64,000 nucleotides of DNA, from NCBI RefSeq assembly GCF_963675455.1, contig NZ_OY776217.1, forward strand, positions 1,908,001 to 1,972,000, given 5' to 3'. Both the position numbers and the translations under genes were made by a program. Every line of letters starts with the position of its first letter. Position 1 is the first letter of the stretch. The stretch comes from Emcibacter sp. Lineage in GTDB: Bacteria; Pseudomonadota; Alphaproteobacteria; Sphingomonadales; Emcibacteraceae. Below the pieces are notes generated by a model, which was not told where the DNA came from, did not search any database, and saw only the letters and a list, made by a program, of their open reading frames with translations. Positions 8,792 through 16,519 of the stretch are shown here, piece by piece.

Positions 8792-9361
8792 CTACCAGCT
8801 TCCGGTTTCGAGTCCAAGAGAGGCGATCATTTCATAATAGCCGAAAATCACCACGACGAAAAAGACCACCATGATCAGTTCATGTTTGAAGGCATGGCTG
8901 TGGAAAAACGCCCGCTCCCGGTGATGGATCACGTCCATCAGCTCGTCCCCGAAACGGATCGAGAGAAACGTGCCGGCGCAGGACAGGGCCACCACGCTCC
9001 AGTAAGGCCAGGGATGGGTCAGGATATGATGCAGCAGCCGGGTAACGACGGTGGTGTCGTAATTCTGTGGCCGGAACGTGAGGCTATAGAGATTGAGGCC
9101 GATGGCGATCGACCAGACCACCAGCTCGGAAAAAATCATGCGGATGCCGAACAGCAGCCGCAAGGGAAAATCCAGCAGGAAGCCTGCGTCGGCAATAGGC
9201 GTGCAGAGCACAAAAAAGCTCCAGGTCAGAAGGGCCGCCATGCCGCCGGTCATCAGGCCGTATTCATGGCTCAGGTAAGCCACATAGGTGGCGAGGATCA
9301 GGCACAGCAGGATGAATTTGATCAGCGCCTGCTTTTTCGGAGCGATGTTTTTCAGGGTCAT
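8792..9361 (-). CDS. Predicted inner-membrane protein, function unknown
   Basis: This 189-residue protein has about five hydrophobic segments (near 13-33, 38-56, 78-98, 118-138, 160-182) separated by short charged loops (HHRERAFFHSHAFKHE). The start MTLKNIAPKKQALIK gives a positive-inside N-terminus. I recognise no enzymatic or transport motif and assign no function. It lies 33 bp upstream of corA on the same strand, so it may be the first gene of a corA-symporter transcription unit. The reading frame has normal codon use for the region and is very probably real. Confidence 0.7.
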   Translation of the reverse strand: MTLKNIAPKKQALIKFILLCLILATYVAYLSHEYGLMTGGMAALLTWSFFVLCTPIADAGFLLDFPLRLLFGIRMIFSELVVWSIAIGLNLYSLTFRPQNYDTTVVTRLLHHILTHPWPYWSVVALSCAGTFLSIRFGDELMDVIHHRERAFFHSHAFKHELIMVVFFVVVIFGYYEMIASLGLETGSW

Positions 9362-9511
9362 GGCGGCAGGATAGCAGAGCTATGGAAGCGGGAAAAGGAC
9401 AGATCAGATCAAAAAGGTGAATCGGCGATCATTTTTTTCTTGACCTCAGGTAAGTCTGAACCTGTATTCTGTTAGTGGTGCAAACAAATCACACTATTTC
9501 AAGGAGGTAGC

Positions 9512-10147
9512 ATGGAACCGGATTTCTGGCTTAAAAAATGGCAAAAGAAGGATATCGGTTTTCATCTGGGGGACGCAAACCCGATGCTGGTGGCCCATTT
9601 CAAGGAGCTCGCCCTGCCCAAAGACAGCCGGGTGTTTGTGCCCCTGTGCGGCAAGACCCTGGATATTGCCTGGCTCTTGTCTCAGGGCTTTCGGGTTGCC
9701 GGGGCGGAACTGAGCGAGATCGCCATCCGGCAGCTTTTTGAAGAGCTGGGTGTCGAGCCCGCCATATCGGAGATCGGCGACCTGATCCTCTACAGCGCCG
9801 AAGGTATCGATATCTTCGTGGGCGATATCTTTGACCTGACCCCCGGCATTCTGGGGCCTGTTGATGCCATTTATGACCGGGCGGCGCTGGTGGCGCTGCC
9901 GCAGGAGATGCGGCCACGGTACACCGCCCACCTGCGGGAAATCACCAAGACGGCGCCGCAGTTTCTGATCAGCTTTGATTATGACCAGAGCGTTATGGAC
10001 GGCCCGCCCTTTTGCGTGAAAGAGGAAGAGATCAGGCGGCATTACGGCGAGGCTTACGAACTGACCCTCGTTGACAGTCTGGAGGTTGCCGGCGGGCTGA
10101 AAGGGCAATGCCCGGCGACGGAGAATGTCTGGCTGCTGAAGCCATAA
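9512..10147 (+). CDS. tpm: Thiopurine S-methyltransferase
   Basis: A SAM-dependent methyltransferase of the TPMT family, which in bacteria methylates thiopurines and is linked to selenite and tellurite methylation. The 211 residues show the family start MEPDFWLKKWQ, the FHLGDANPML segment, the SAM-binding region VFVPLCGKTLDIAWLLSQG (about 43-61) and the acidic AGAELSE. IYDRAALVALP is also typical. The start is supported by a strong ribosome-binding site, AAGGAGG at 9501-9507. It is followed at once by a strong bidirectional terminator and stands alone as a single-gene unit. Confidence 0.93.
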   Translation: MEPDFWLKKWQKKDIGFHLGDANPMLVAHFKELALPKDSRVFVPLCGKTLDIAWLLSQGFRVAGAELSEIAIRQLFEELGVEPAISEIGDLILYSAEGIDIFVGDIFDLTPGILGPVDAIYDRAALVALPQEMRPRYTAHLREITKTAPQFLISFDYDQSVMDGPPFCVKEEEIRRHYGEAYELTLVDSLEVAGGLKGQCPATENVWLLKP

Positions 10148-10149
10148 AA

Positions 10150-10174
10150 AAAAGGCGGCCCCGGGCCGCCTTTT
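10150..10174. terminator. Bidirectional intrinsic terminator
   Basis: Perfect 11-bp inverted repeat, AAAAGGCGGCC at 10150-10160 and GGCCGCCTTTT at 10164-10174, with a 3-nt loop. A-runs and T-runs on the outer sides allow it to act on both strands. It separates the convergent tpm and PEP-CTERM-type genes. Confidence 0.9.
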
Positions 10175-10195
10175 CTGTCTCTGTTTTTTTAGAAT

Positions 10196-10849
10196 TTATT
10201 TGCGGCGGGCGCGGCGGATACCGAAACCCAGCAGGCCGAGGCCGAGAAGCGCCAGAGGAGCCGGCTCGGAAACATCCACATCACCGGTGGTGATTTCCAG
10301 GCTCAGGAAATCGATGGCGAAGGCGCCGGATCCGTCGGCTTCACTGATATGTGTGCCGGACAGGGAAACCTCGCCGTCAGCCAAAATAGCAAAGAAGGAG
10401 GAATCCAGGGAAACGCTCAGGGTTTCAATGGCATTGTCGCTGACATTGGAGAAGCTGTTGATGAAGCTGTTGTCCACCAGCATACCGTCCAGGTAAATGA
10501 CATTCTGGCCGTCGAGGCTGTCGTCAGAGTCAAAAGACGCGGTGCGCAGGGTCAGGGTCACACTGACGATGGTGCCGTCGACCACGAAGGAGTCAAAACC
10601 CCCGGTCGGGCCAAAAGCCGGCAAATCCTGATCCGCATAGAAATTTGAGATCAGGGCAATATCGGTGAGCGCGGCATCCCCGGCCTGCACGGCGTCGTAG
10701 GGATTGAGGGTGCCGGATGTGGCGCTGATACCAAAGCCGTCGTCATCGCCGTAATATGTGGTCACAACGCTTGCATTGGCACTCTGAAACATAAAGGCAG
10801 CGGACAGGCCGGCCGCCAGAATAATGGTTTTAAGAAATGATTTGGTCAT
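10196..10849 (-). CDS. PEP-CTERM-type sorted exported protein
   Basis: A 217-residue exported protein. It has a signal peptide (MTKSFLKTIILAAGLSAAF, cleavage near ANA-SVV). The central domain is serine-, aspartate- and glycine-rich and probably all-beta. The C-terminal sorting signal consists of EPAPLALL, a glycine/leucine membrane helix and an Arg cluster (RRARRK). This tripartite end is the substrate signal of the exosortase (EpsH/XrtA) system, which processes proteins for the cell surface. The start at 10849 is chosen over an upstream frame because GGGGG lies 8 bp before it and the signal peptide begins there. No exosortase gene is in this window. Precise function unknown. Confidence 0.82.
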   Translation of the reverse strand: MTKSFLKTIILAAGLSAAFMFQSANASVVTTYYGDDDGFGISATSGTLNPYDAVQAGDAALTDIALISNFYADQDLPAFGPTGGFDSFVVDGTIVSVTLTLRTASFDSDDSLDGQNVIYLDGMLVDNSFINSFSNVSDNAIETLSVSLDSSFFAILADGEVSLSGTHISEADGSGAFAIDFLSLEITTGDVDVSEPAPLALLGLGLLGFGIRRARRK

Positions 10850-11043
10850 AATGGACCCCCTGTTATGATTATATTTGTTAATCTGAATTCCGATAATTAT
10901 AAGCAACAACTATGCCAATTTTATAAGGTATTGAAATATAAAGAAATAGTGGAGTTTTATAGTGTGGCGGGCGAGATGGCTCCGTGAAAACTGTAAAGAA
11001 TTCCGACGCTTTGTCAGGATTTTTTACATAGGTGCGTATGCAA

Positions 11044-11628
11044 TCACTTGACCAGAGTTTGCCGCGCCAGAATCTGCATTTTTGCGATATATTTCTCCTG
11101 CGGCCAGCCGCAGTCGCGGGTCAATTGCTCCCAGTTGCGGACCGACAGCAGGGTCCACAGCAGGTCGGTGGCCTCTTCAACGGAATGCTCGGGGGTCAGG
11201 CTGCCGTCCAGTGCCAAAGCTTCCACGGCGGCGGCGCAGCCCTGATGTACGGCCCGCAGGCGATCGGCCCAAGCCTTTTCCGCTTCTTTGTCGGTCTCCT
11301 GCATCGCCATCAGGGCCCGGGCGACGCCGTAGATTTCCGGAATATAATCGCCCCAGGCGTCAATAAAGGCGTTCAGCCGTTCAATGCCTGTGGCCGCGGT
11401 GCGGCTTCTGGCCAGCCGGCCGTCCACATCCTTGACCTCATCCAGATAACGGGTCACGGCAATCAGCAACTCCGCCCGGCTCGGGAAATGCAAATAAACC
11501 GCCTGGCGGGAAATGCCCGCCTTTTTGGCGATGTCCGACATGCGCACGCCTTCGCCCCGGCCTGCTTCCAGCAGTTTCAAGGCGGTGGATAAAATGCGTT
11601 CGCGGGTTTTCAGATTTTTACTTGACAT
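11044..11628 (-). CDS. TetR-family transcriptional regulator
   Basis: A 194-residue one-component repressor. The N-terminal DNA-binding domain (about 5-55) contains the helix-turn-helix MSDIAKKAGISRQAVYLHF, the defining TetR motif. The remaining helices form a ligand-binding and dimerisation domain without recognisable specificity. The ATG at 11628 (MSSKNLKTR) is chosen over a GTG at 11643. That start codon lies inside one of two palindromic sites shared with the divergent NAD(P)-binding gene, so autorepression and control of that neighbour are likely. Function of the regulon cannot be read from sequence. Confidence 0.92.
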   Translation of the reverse strand: MSSKNLKTRERILSTALKLLEAGRGEGVRMSDIAKKAGISRQAVYLHFPSRAELLIAVTRYLDEVKDVDGRLARSRTAATGIERLNAFIDAWGDYIPEIYGVARALMAMQETDKEAEKAWADRLRAVHQGCAAAVEALALDGSLTPEHSVEEATDLLWTLLSVRNWEQLTRDCGWPQEKYIAKMQILARQTLVK

Positions 11629-11638
11629 AATGTAAAAT
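11620..11638. promoter_or_regulatory. Putative TetR operator O1
   Basis: ACTTGACATAATGTAAAAT, 19 bp, is an imperfect palindrome whose left half ACTTGACA is identical to that of the perfect site at 11662-11680. It covers the start codon of the TetR gene, where binding would repress the regulator itself. Confidence 0.6.
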
Positions 11639-11661
11639 AACACCTACTTGTCTCGATGTCA

Positions 11662-11680
11662 ACTTGACATTGTGTCAAGT
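11662..11680. promoter_or_regulatory. Putative TetR operator O2
   Basis: ACTTGACATTGTGTCAAGT is a perfect inverted repeat with 8-bp arms and a 3-bp centre. It lies 30 bp before the start of the divergent NAD(P)-binding protein gene. Centre-to-centre distance to the other site is 42 bp, close to four helical turns, so both would face the same side of the DNA. Confidence 0.75.
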
Positions 11681-11709
11681 AATCCATTTTTTCAGGAAAG
11701 GAATATAAA

Positions 11710-12336
11710 ATGAAACTCGCCATCTTCGGCGCCACCGGGTCGGTTGGCCGCCATATCGTTGAACAGGCTCTTGATCAGGGCCATCAGGTCACCGCTGTCG
11801 CCCGCAGCCCGCAGGCTCTTTCCCTGTTGCATCCGAATCTGAAAATGTTTGCCGTGGATGTGTTTGATCCGGAGGCAGTGGCGCTGGCCATTAAGGGCGC
11901 GGAGGCGGTGCTGGTGACGCTGGGATCGCCAAAGATGTCCGGTACGGTGCGTTCCACCGGCACCCGGCATATTGTCGCGGCCATGCAGAAACAGGGGGTG
12001 AAGCGGCTGGTCTGCCAGACAACGCTCGGGGCCGGGGACAGCCGGGGCAATCTCGATTTTATCTGGAAATATATTATGTTCGGGGTTCTGCTCAGGAAGG
12101 TCCTGAAAGATCATGAGGTCCAGGAGGGTATTGTAAGAACCAGTAACCTTGACTGGTCCATTGTGCGCCCGGCGGCCTTTACCGACGGCCCGATGACGAA
12201 TAACTTCAAATCTGGTTTCCCTGCCGGGGATCGGGACCTGACCCTGAAAATTTCACGGGCGGATGTGGCGCAATTCATGCTGCAACAGCTGGACAGCGAT
12301 GAATGGCTGCACAAGGCTCCTGGCCTGTCATATTAA
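11710..12336 (+). CDS. NAD(P)-binding atypical SDR-family protein
   Basis: A 208-residue Rossmann-fold protein of the atypical short-chain dehydrogenase (NmrA/NAD(P)H-binding, PF13460-like) group. The dinucleotide-binding glycine motif FGATGSVGR is at residues 5-13 and an arginine-containing stretch after strand 2 (VAVARSP) suggests NADPH. WSIVRPAAFTDGP near 155 is typical of the group. Substrate unknown; homologues act as flavin or quinone reductases or as redox sensors. The start at 11710 has AGGAAAGGA upstream. It is divergent from the TetR gene and probably its target. Its stop is only 20 bp before the left attachment repeat of the integrative element. Confidence 0.85.
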   Translation: MKLAIFGATGSVGRHIVEQALDQGHQVTAVARSPQALSLLHPNLKMFAVDVFDPEAVALAIKGAEAVLVTLGSPKMSGTVRSTGTRHIVAAMQKQGVKRLVCQTTLGAGDSRGNLDFIWKYIMFGVLLRKVLKDHEVQEGIVRTSNLDWSIVRPAAFTDGPMTNNFKSGFPAGDRDLTLKISRADVAQFMLQQLDSDEWLHKAPGLSY

Positions 12337-12355
12337 AAGGGGATATGTGGGGAAA

Positions 12356-12376
12356 AATGGTGCCCAGAAGAGGACT
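12356..12376. repeat. attL: left 21-bp direct repeat of integrative element
   Basis: Twenty-one bases (starting AATGGTGCCC and ending AGAGGACT) are identical to 20842-20862, which is the 3' end of tRNA-Leu(CAG) including the complement of CCA. After the repeat the two sequences diverge. This is the pattern left by a tyrosine integrase that inserts into a tRNA gene and regenerates its 3' end. Confidence 0.88.
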
Positions 12377-12436
12377 GGGTAAATTTAATTATATCAATGG
12401 CTTGTGCGTATTTGTACGTAAACGCACGTAATTATG

Positions 12437-12682
12437 TTAGATTCTGAACTTGTTTGCCCAATCTTTTACCTCCTTGGATTTCCACCTTTTCGCACCTTTT
12501 TTTTCAGTTGTCGGAAGGACTATTGGTGGGGGGAATCCGTTCTTGCCGATTATGCAATGTTGGATATAGGACTTGCTCATTTTTAGGTACCTTGCAAGGT
12601 CTCCCAAATCCCATAATTCAGCTTGGTTGATGTTTTGTTTTTCAACCTCTTCCAGAATTTTCTTCAATATTGCCAATGCCAT
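12437..12682 (-). CDS. AlpA-like small DNA-binding protein (regulator/excisionase)
   Basis: An 81-residue protein starting MALAILKKILEE at 12682, supported by GAGGAG 8 bp upstream. A longer frame to 12733 lacks such a site. The segment LWDLGDLARYLKMSKSYIQ is a winged-helix/MerR-like helix-turn-helix, followed by PPPIVLPTTEKKGAKRWKSK and EVKDWANKF, the layout of AlpA/excisionase-type proteins of prophages and integrative islands. AlpA-type proteins regulate the integrase or act as recombination directionality factors. Its position at the attL end of the element fits this. The 27-residue N-terminal extension is predicted helical. Confidence 0.72.
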   Translation of the reverse strand: MALAILKKILEEVEKQNINQAELWDLGDLARYLKMSKSYIQHCIIGKNGFPPPIVLPTTEKKGAKRWKSKEVKDWANKFRI

Positions 12683-12925
12683 AATAGCTCCTCTTCTAGT
12701 TTGGTTGGATCTATTCAACAATAAATTAGACAACTTGGATTGCTCGGCGTCAACTAACTATTGTTGGTAGAAAAATAGGGAAGGAATAGTGATAAATGTA
12801 AATAAATTTACTGACGTGCAAGGACGTCTAGAGAAACGAAAATACGCTTTAAAAAAATCCTCTTTTCGGGCAGGAAATTGTGCGAACATATTATGCCGAG
12901 CGCTTTCCTGGGGTGTTTTATTGGG

Positions 12926-13870
12926 CTAAATGTTGCTTTGTTGCGAATCATAGGATTGGTTTGGCGTGTCCTTTTCTTCAAGACATCTGCTGCAGGGGCA
13001 GGGGATCAGACCTTCCTGAATGGCCTTATAAATAGCACCGTGAGTGGTTCTGCTGTTCAGGGCTTTACGCGCTTTGGAAAGATGCTGGTTGACGGTGTGA
13101 ACACTTCGGTCCTGTGCATGAGCTATTTGCTGGATGGGAAGGTCTTCCTCCGCCATCCGACTGATGACGGTCAACGGCTGCACATGCAACTCGGCCTTCT
13201 TATTTAGCCCAATTGCCCGAAAATGTTGCGGAAACTTCCGCTGTCCGAAGCTCACGGAAATCTCGGCCACAAGCTGGATCGCTTCCGGATGCTTGCGGAG
13301 TTTCTTCAAAAAATCCGGGGCAATATCCTCTGATGTGATGCTGAACAGATATCGCTCCCCTCCGGTTACGATGGGGATCAGATAGAATTCATAAAAACCG
13401 TGGCTCTTATACAGGATGGACAAATCCTGGTTCCGGGCCATCTCCCGGGTCTGCAGAGGTGCGGCCGAAAAATAGTCCTCGATCCGGGATCGCAGGATCG
13501 GATGTCGTGAGCTGTTGGCATAGGAAATGGCATAATCTACCCGATCATAATTCCCTTGCGCATAGGTGTTCTGAAGGCTATCGGGCATACTATGAAGCAG
13601 GAGGCGGGGGTGAGGGGACACTGCCGTCAATGAGAAATTGGGAAACCCCAGCTTCTCCAGAATGCTGGCCAGCCGATCGCAAAACTGTTCCGGTGACGTG
13701 GTGGGGTACAGGCTTTTGTAACAGGCCGCTTCAAAGCTTTTGAATTCCCGGGTGGAATAGGATGGAGGGTCCTTGGGCGCGCGAGGGAGTTTGGATCGTG
13801 GGGATGGATCACCCGTCAGCTCACGTAGGGCAGACATGGTATCAATGTCGAAAGGATCTGAATCCAGCAT
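12926..13870 (-). CDS. LuxR-family regulator with autoinducer-binding-like domain
   Basis: A 314-residue protein. After a polar N-terminal tail (1-45), residues about 50-215 resemble the LuxR autoinducer-binding fold (YDRVDYAISYANSSRHP; KSHGFYEFYLIPI). Residues about 230-290 form a LuxR-type helix-turn-helix (LPIQQIAHAQDRSVHTVNQH). The C-terminus is odd, with a cysteine cluster CPCSRC followed by a polar tail. No luxI synthase is in the window, so it would be a LuxR 'solo'; it could respond to another cell's signal or to none. The start at 13870 has a strong AAGGAGG site and is preceded by a perfect inverted repeat at 13891-13915. Confidence 0.8.
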   Translation of the reverse strand: MLDSDPFDIDTMSALRELTGDPSPRSKLPRAPKDPPSYSTREFKSFEAACYKSLYPTTSPEQFCDRLASILEKLGFPNFSLTAVSPHPRLLLHSMPDSLQNTYAQGNYDRVDYAISYANSSRHPILRSRIEDYFSAAPLQTREMARNQDLSILYKSHGFYEFYLIPIVTGGERYLFSITSEDIAPDFLKKLRKHPEAIQLVAEISVSFGQRKFPQHFRAIGLNKKAELHVQPLTVISRMAEEDLPIQQIAHAQDRSVHTVNQHLSKARKALNSRTTHGAIYKAIQEGLIPCPCSRCLEEKDTPNQSYDSQQSNI

Positions 13871-13890
13871 GCTTGAGCCTCCTTTAAAGA

Positions 13891-13915
13891 GGCGCCAGAA
13901 TGTGTCCCTGGCGCC
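13891..13915. promoter_or_regulatory. Inverted repeat upstream of luxR-type gene
   Basis: GGCGCCAG (13891-13898) and CTGGCGCC (13908-13915) form perfect 8-bp arms around a 9-nt centre, 8 bp upstream of the ribosome-binding site of the LuxR-type gene. It could be an operator or a leader-RNA hairpin. Confidence 0.5.
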
Positions 13916-14558
13916 GGGGGCTTGATAGCACGCACAAGTCGTGTGGGCTGTATTCCTCCGAAGAGTATTCTATTCCAGCACCACCCCCGACATGAGAAAA
14001 ACTCATATCCGGACAGTAGTCACCATAGGGGGGTCTATAGCGACTTCCCTGGATAAAATCCACTCATTATCGGGAGTGGGCCGACTTGTGTACAGACGCT
14101 ATCAAACGCCATCACCTTACGGTGACTTCCTTAAGGTAGCATAATGAATCATATATTCAATCAATATTATTGAGGGGTGTAAAGGGCTGGTTACGCCCAA
14201 TCTTTATAGATTTCAAATATCATATACTGGGCGTTATTGGTTGCGTCCTCTGTGTTGCGGCTGTCTGTCATTTGCAGTCTTCGCGGGGCGTTTTGGGGCT
14301 ATGACGCTGTACCTTCAGACTGGTGCGCGCGGAGGGGTAAAAAAATACCCTTATGCCCCGTAAAAAGTCTTTTTCAAACAGGATCCTCTCGAAATAAAAA
14401 CACGGTTCTTTTTATCTTGCACAGGCTTCTCAACCTCACGCCTCACACTTCTCGATAATCCGAGGTATTCTGCAACTTCCCCACGCCCCGCGCCAAAATA
14501 GTTCATGCCCCGCAACTAGAAGCCGCGAAAGCCAGACCCGGAGGCTCTTTCAGCTGGG
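13916..14558. other. Non-coding gap in the integrative element
   Basis: About 640 bp between hipA and the LuxR-type gene without a convincing gene on either strand. It contains small inverted repeats, for example TCACC-TTAC-GGTGA and the palindrome CCTTAAGG near 14110-14140. It probably holds the promoter of the LuxR-type gene and perhaps the hipA 3' untranslated region. No transposon remnant was recognised. Confidence 0.5.
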
Positions 14559-15875
14559 TCAGAGTTCCGGTAGGGTAAGGTTGCGGAGCCTGATCTCAGT
14601 CGCGCTTCTGACTGATTTAATAATATGTTCGGGGAAGTCGCTGGGCAGGTTGCTTTCCAATTTTGATATTGCTTTGACTGCGGTGTCGGAGATTTCTTCA
14701 ATCGCCGAACGTACAAGTTTTTTGGGCAAGCCCACTTTTTCACCGGTTTGTACAAAATGCCGGGCGTGAATTTCCTGAATGCGGTAGTGATTGTTATTGC
14801 CCACTGACATCGCGAGCCGCATCTGTTTTCGCTCGATCTGATGAGCGTCAAGGCTTGGTTGTGCTGTGAGCACATCATAAAGAGGTGTCAGAGAAAAACT
14901 ACCGCCTGGTCTCAGGAAAACGCTGAAATTTTTTGCATGGCCGTCTGTGGCGCCAATGAGCCAGAATAGAATTTGCGCCTTGAGAAACAGTGCCTGATCC
15001 TCTGATGGACTGTCGCTACCTTTCAGGAATTTCAGGATATCGACAATGCCGGGGCCGCCGTTGCTCTGATATTTCTGGGATGGCGGGATCGAAAGCGCTT
15101 GGCAACAATCTTCCTGAGGCAGGCGGAGCAGGCGTCCGTCCTTCGTCCATTGCCGGTCGAACCGCTCGATGACAAGCGCCTTGGTTTCACCAAACGTGAG
15201 AATTTCTGATTTGTTGACGGGAAGGTCAAAGGCCTCGAACAGTTTCAGACAATAGAATTCATTCTCTACGCTGTTCGAGAGGTCAATTCCGTTTGGCAAT
15301 TGACCAATTTGTGTTTTGAACAAATGTGTCGTTGGTGTCGTGCCATGTGGTTTGAGCCATCGCCCCTTGTGGTGAAGCAGGGCCGTTTTTTCCTGCGCGC
15401 CGGCTACTGAAATGCGAAACTCATCGTCGCGGTCAAGTCCCAAGGGTGCTTGAGCAAGATTACAGAGAATTTTTTCTATTTTTGCATCGTTGACTGTTTC
15501 GCCTTCAATTTTAGTGCTGTCCAAGTCAAGCTCTATATCATCGGCGATAAACTGAAGTGCGCCGACACAATCATGGCCGATTGAACTGAGGAGGCTGTAG
15601 GCGTCCGTTCCCCGTGCGCCGACTTTTTCGGCGACCCGCCGTCGTAAAGCATCGGAGTCAGGCAGGAGGTTTTCGAACACGGCAGCGACGGGTTCACCTC
15701 GATAGGCGTCCTCTCGTAGGGGAAGGGACAGCGATACAGGAAAGACCGGTTTCCAGTTCAGCCAAGTCTCGTCATAACGAAAAGAGATGGCACCGCCTGG
15801 CTCTTTGTTTAGGTAGCCGACGAGTTTATTGTTCAGATAGACCCTTAGTGGAGCGTACTGGCGACGGCGCCCCAT
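14559..15875 (-). CDS. hipA: HipA-type serine/threonine kinase toxin
   Basis: HipA kinases inactivate glutamyl-tRNA synthetase or other targets and induce persistence. The 438 residues have the N-terminal subdomain (LRVYLNNKLVGYL; LPDSDALRRRVAEKV), the motif SVAGAQEKTALL (156-167) whose Ser156 corresponds to the autophosphorylated serine of E. coli HipA, ERFDRQW, the catalytic loop DGHAKNFS (D311, about 311-318) and the metal-binding PLYDV (D334). All key residues are present, so it is probably active. Its start overlaps the hipB stop by one base (TGATG), the standard operon arrangement with antitoxin first. It is cargo of the tRNA-Leu element and may help stabilise it. Confidence 0.93.
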   Translation of the reverse strand: MGRRRQYAPLRVYLNNKLVGYLNKEPGGAISFRYDETWLNWKPVFPVSLSLPLREDAYRGEPVAAVFENLLPDSDALRRRVAEKVGARGTDAYSLLSSIGHDCVGALQFIADDIELDLDSTKIEGETVNDAKIEKILCNLAQAPLGLDRDDEFRISVAGAQEKTALLHHKGRWLKPHGTTPTTHLFKTQIGQLPNGIDLSNSVENEFYCLKLFEAFDLPVNKSEILTFGETKALVIERFDRQWTKDGRLLRLPQEDCCQALSIPPSQKYQSNGGPGIVDILKFLKGSDSPSEDQALFLKAQILFWLIGATDGHAKNFSVFLRPGGSFSLTPLYDVLTAQPSLDAHQIERKQMRLAMSVGNNNHYRIQEIHARHFVQTGEKVGLPKKLVRSAIEEISDTAVKAISKLESNLPSDFPEHIIKSVRSATEIRLRNLTLPEL

Positions 15876-16126
15876 CAGAACAACTCCTCAATGTCAGAGG
15901 GCTGTCCCTTCGAACGGGGTGCGATCTGAAATTCCAGGTCAAGCGCCGCCAGAACGGTGAGGATCGTTTCCAGCTTTGTTGCAGGATTGCCTCTTTCAAT
16001 GAGGGAGATGGTTTCCTGCCGCAGGCCGGTCTCGCCCCCAAGATGGGTCTGGCTCCATCCCCGCTGTTTGCGAGTGCGTCGGATGAGGTTGCCGATTTGT
16101 TTTGGTGTGCGAGCAAGATCTGTCAT
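15875..16126 (-). CDS. hipB: HipB-type XRE antitoxin
   Basis: An 83-residue helix-turn-helix antitoxin that binds the HipA kinase and its own operator. MTDLARTPKQIGNLIRRTRK leads into an XRE domain (QTHLGGETGLRQETISLIE, about 26-44), and the C-terminal tail (LDLEFQIAPRSKGQP) resembles the strand by which HipB inserts into the complex. It is immediately upstream of hipA with translational coupling. Several CATAAAAT-like boxes lie upstream and probably mediate autoregulation. Confidence 0.9.
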   Translation of the reverse strand: MTDLARTPKQIGNLIRRTRKQRGWSQTHLGGETGLRQETISLIERGNPATKLETILTVLAALDLEFQIAPRSKGQPSDIEELF

Positions 16127-16149
16127 GCTTCGTAATATGGTCTAATTCT

Positions 16150-16216
16150 CATAAAATGTCAATATCGGGATTGGCACATAATTTTATTTTATGCGATATA
16201 AGTCATAAAATGACTT
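16150..16216. promoter_or_regulatory. Putative HipB operator array
   Basis: The region before hipB carries repeated CATAAAAT boxes: CATAAAATG at 16150-16158, its inverse ATTTTATG at 16186-16193, and CATAAAATG at 16204-16212 inside the perfect inverted repeat AAGTCAT-AAA-ATGACTT (16200-16216). Multiple operator palindromes upstream of hipBA are known from E. coli. Binding by this HipB is inferred. Confidence 0.6.
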
Positions 16217-16519
16217 TATGCGGATTGATGCATAAGATGCGCGAATAAAGCGTTAGAGATTTTGGGGATTTCCGCTTCTCACGCAATATCTTGCTTTCAT
16301 GAGGAAGGTGGGTCAGGTCCTCGATAGAGGTCTTGGAATCTCCAGTAGATTCATCTATATCAAGCTGTCCCTGCCGATAATGGGTTATCTACTTTTGAAG
16401 GCAAGTTCCTATTACAAAGTGGTTTTTGTATAAAACTTATAAACTTGCTGATCTGATAGGGAATAGTTCATAATTCAGATGCCGTTTACTTGATGAGACT
16501 AGTTGACCAGCTTTAAAGA

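Noticed and set aside
12878..13207. A 109-residue plus-strand frame overlapping the LuxR-type gene
   Set aside because: Antisense shadow with no start signal and no domain.
13930..13946. lux-box-like sequence CACA...TGTG upstream of the LuxR-type gene
   Set aside because: Only four-base arms match; too weak to call given the expected number by chance.
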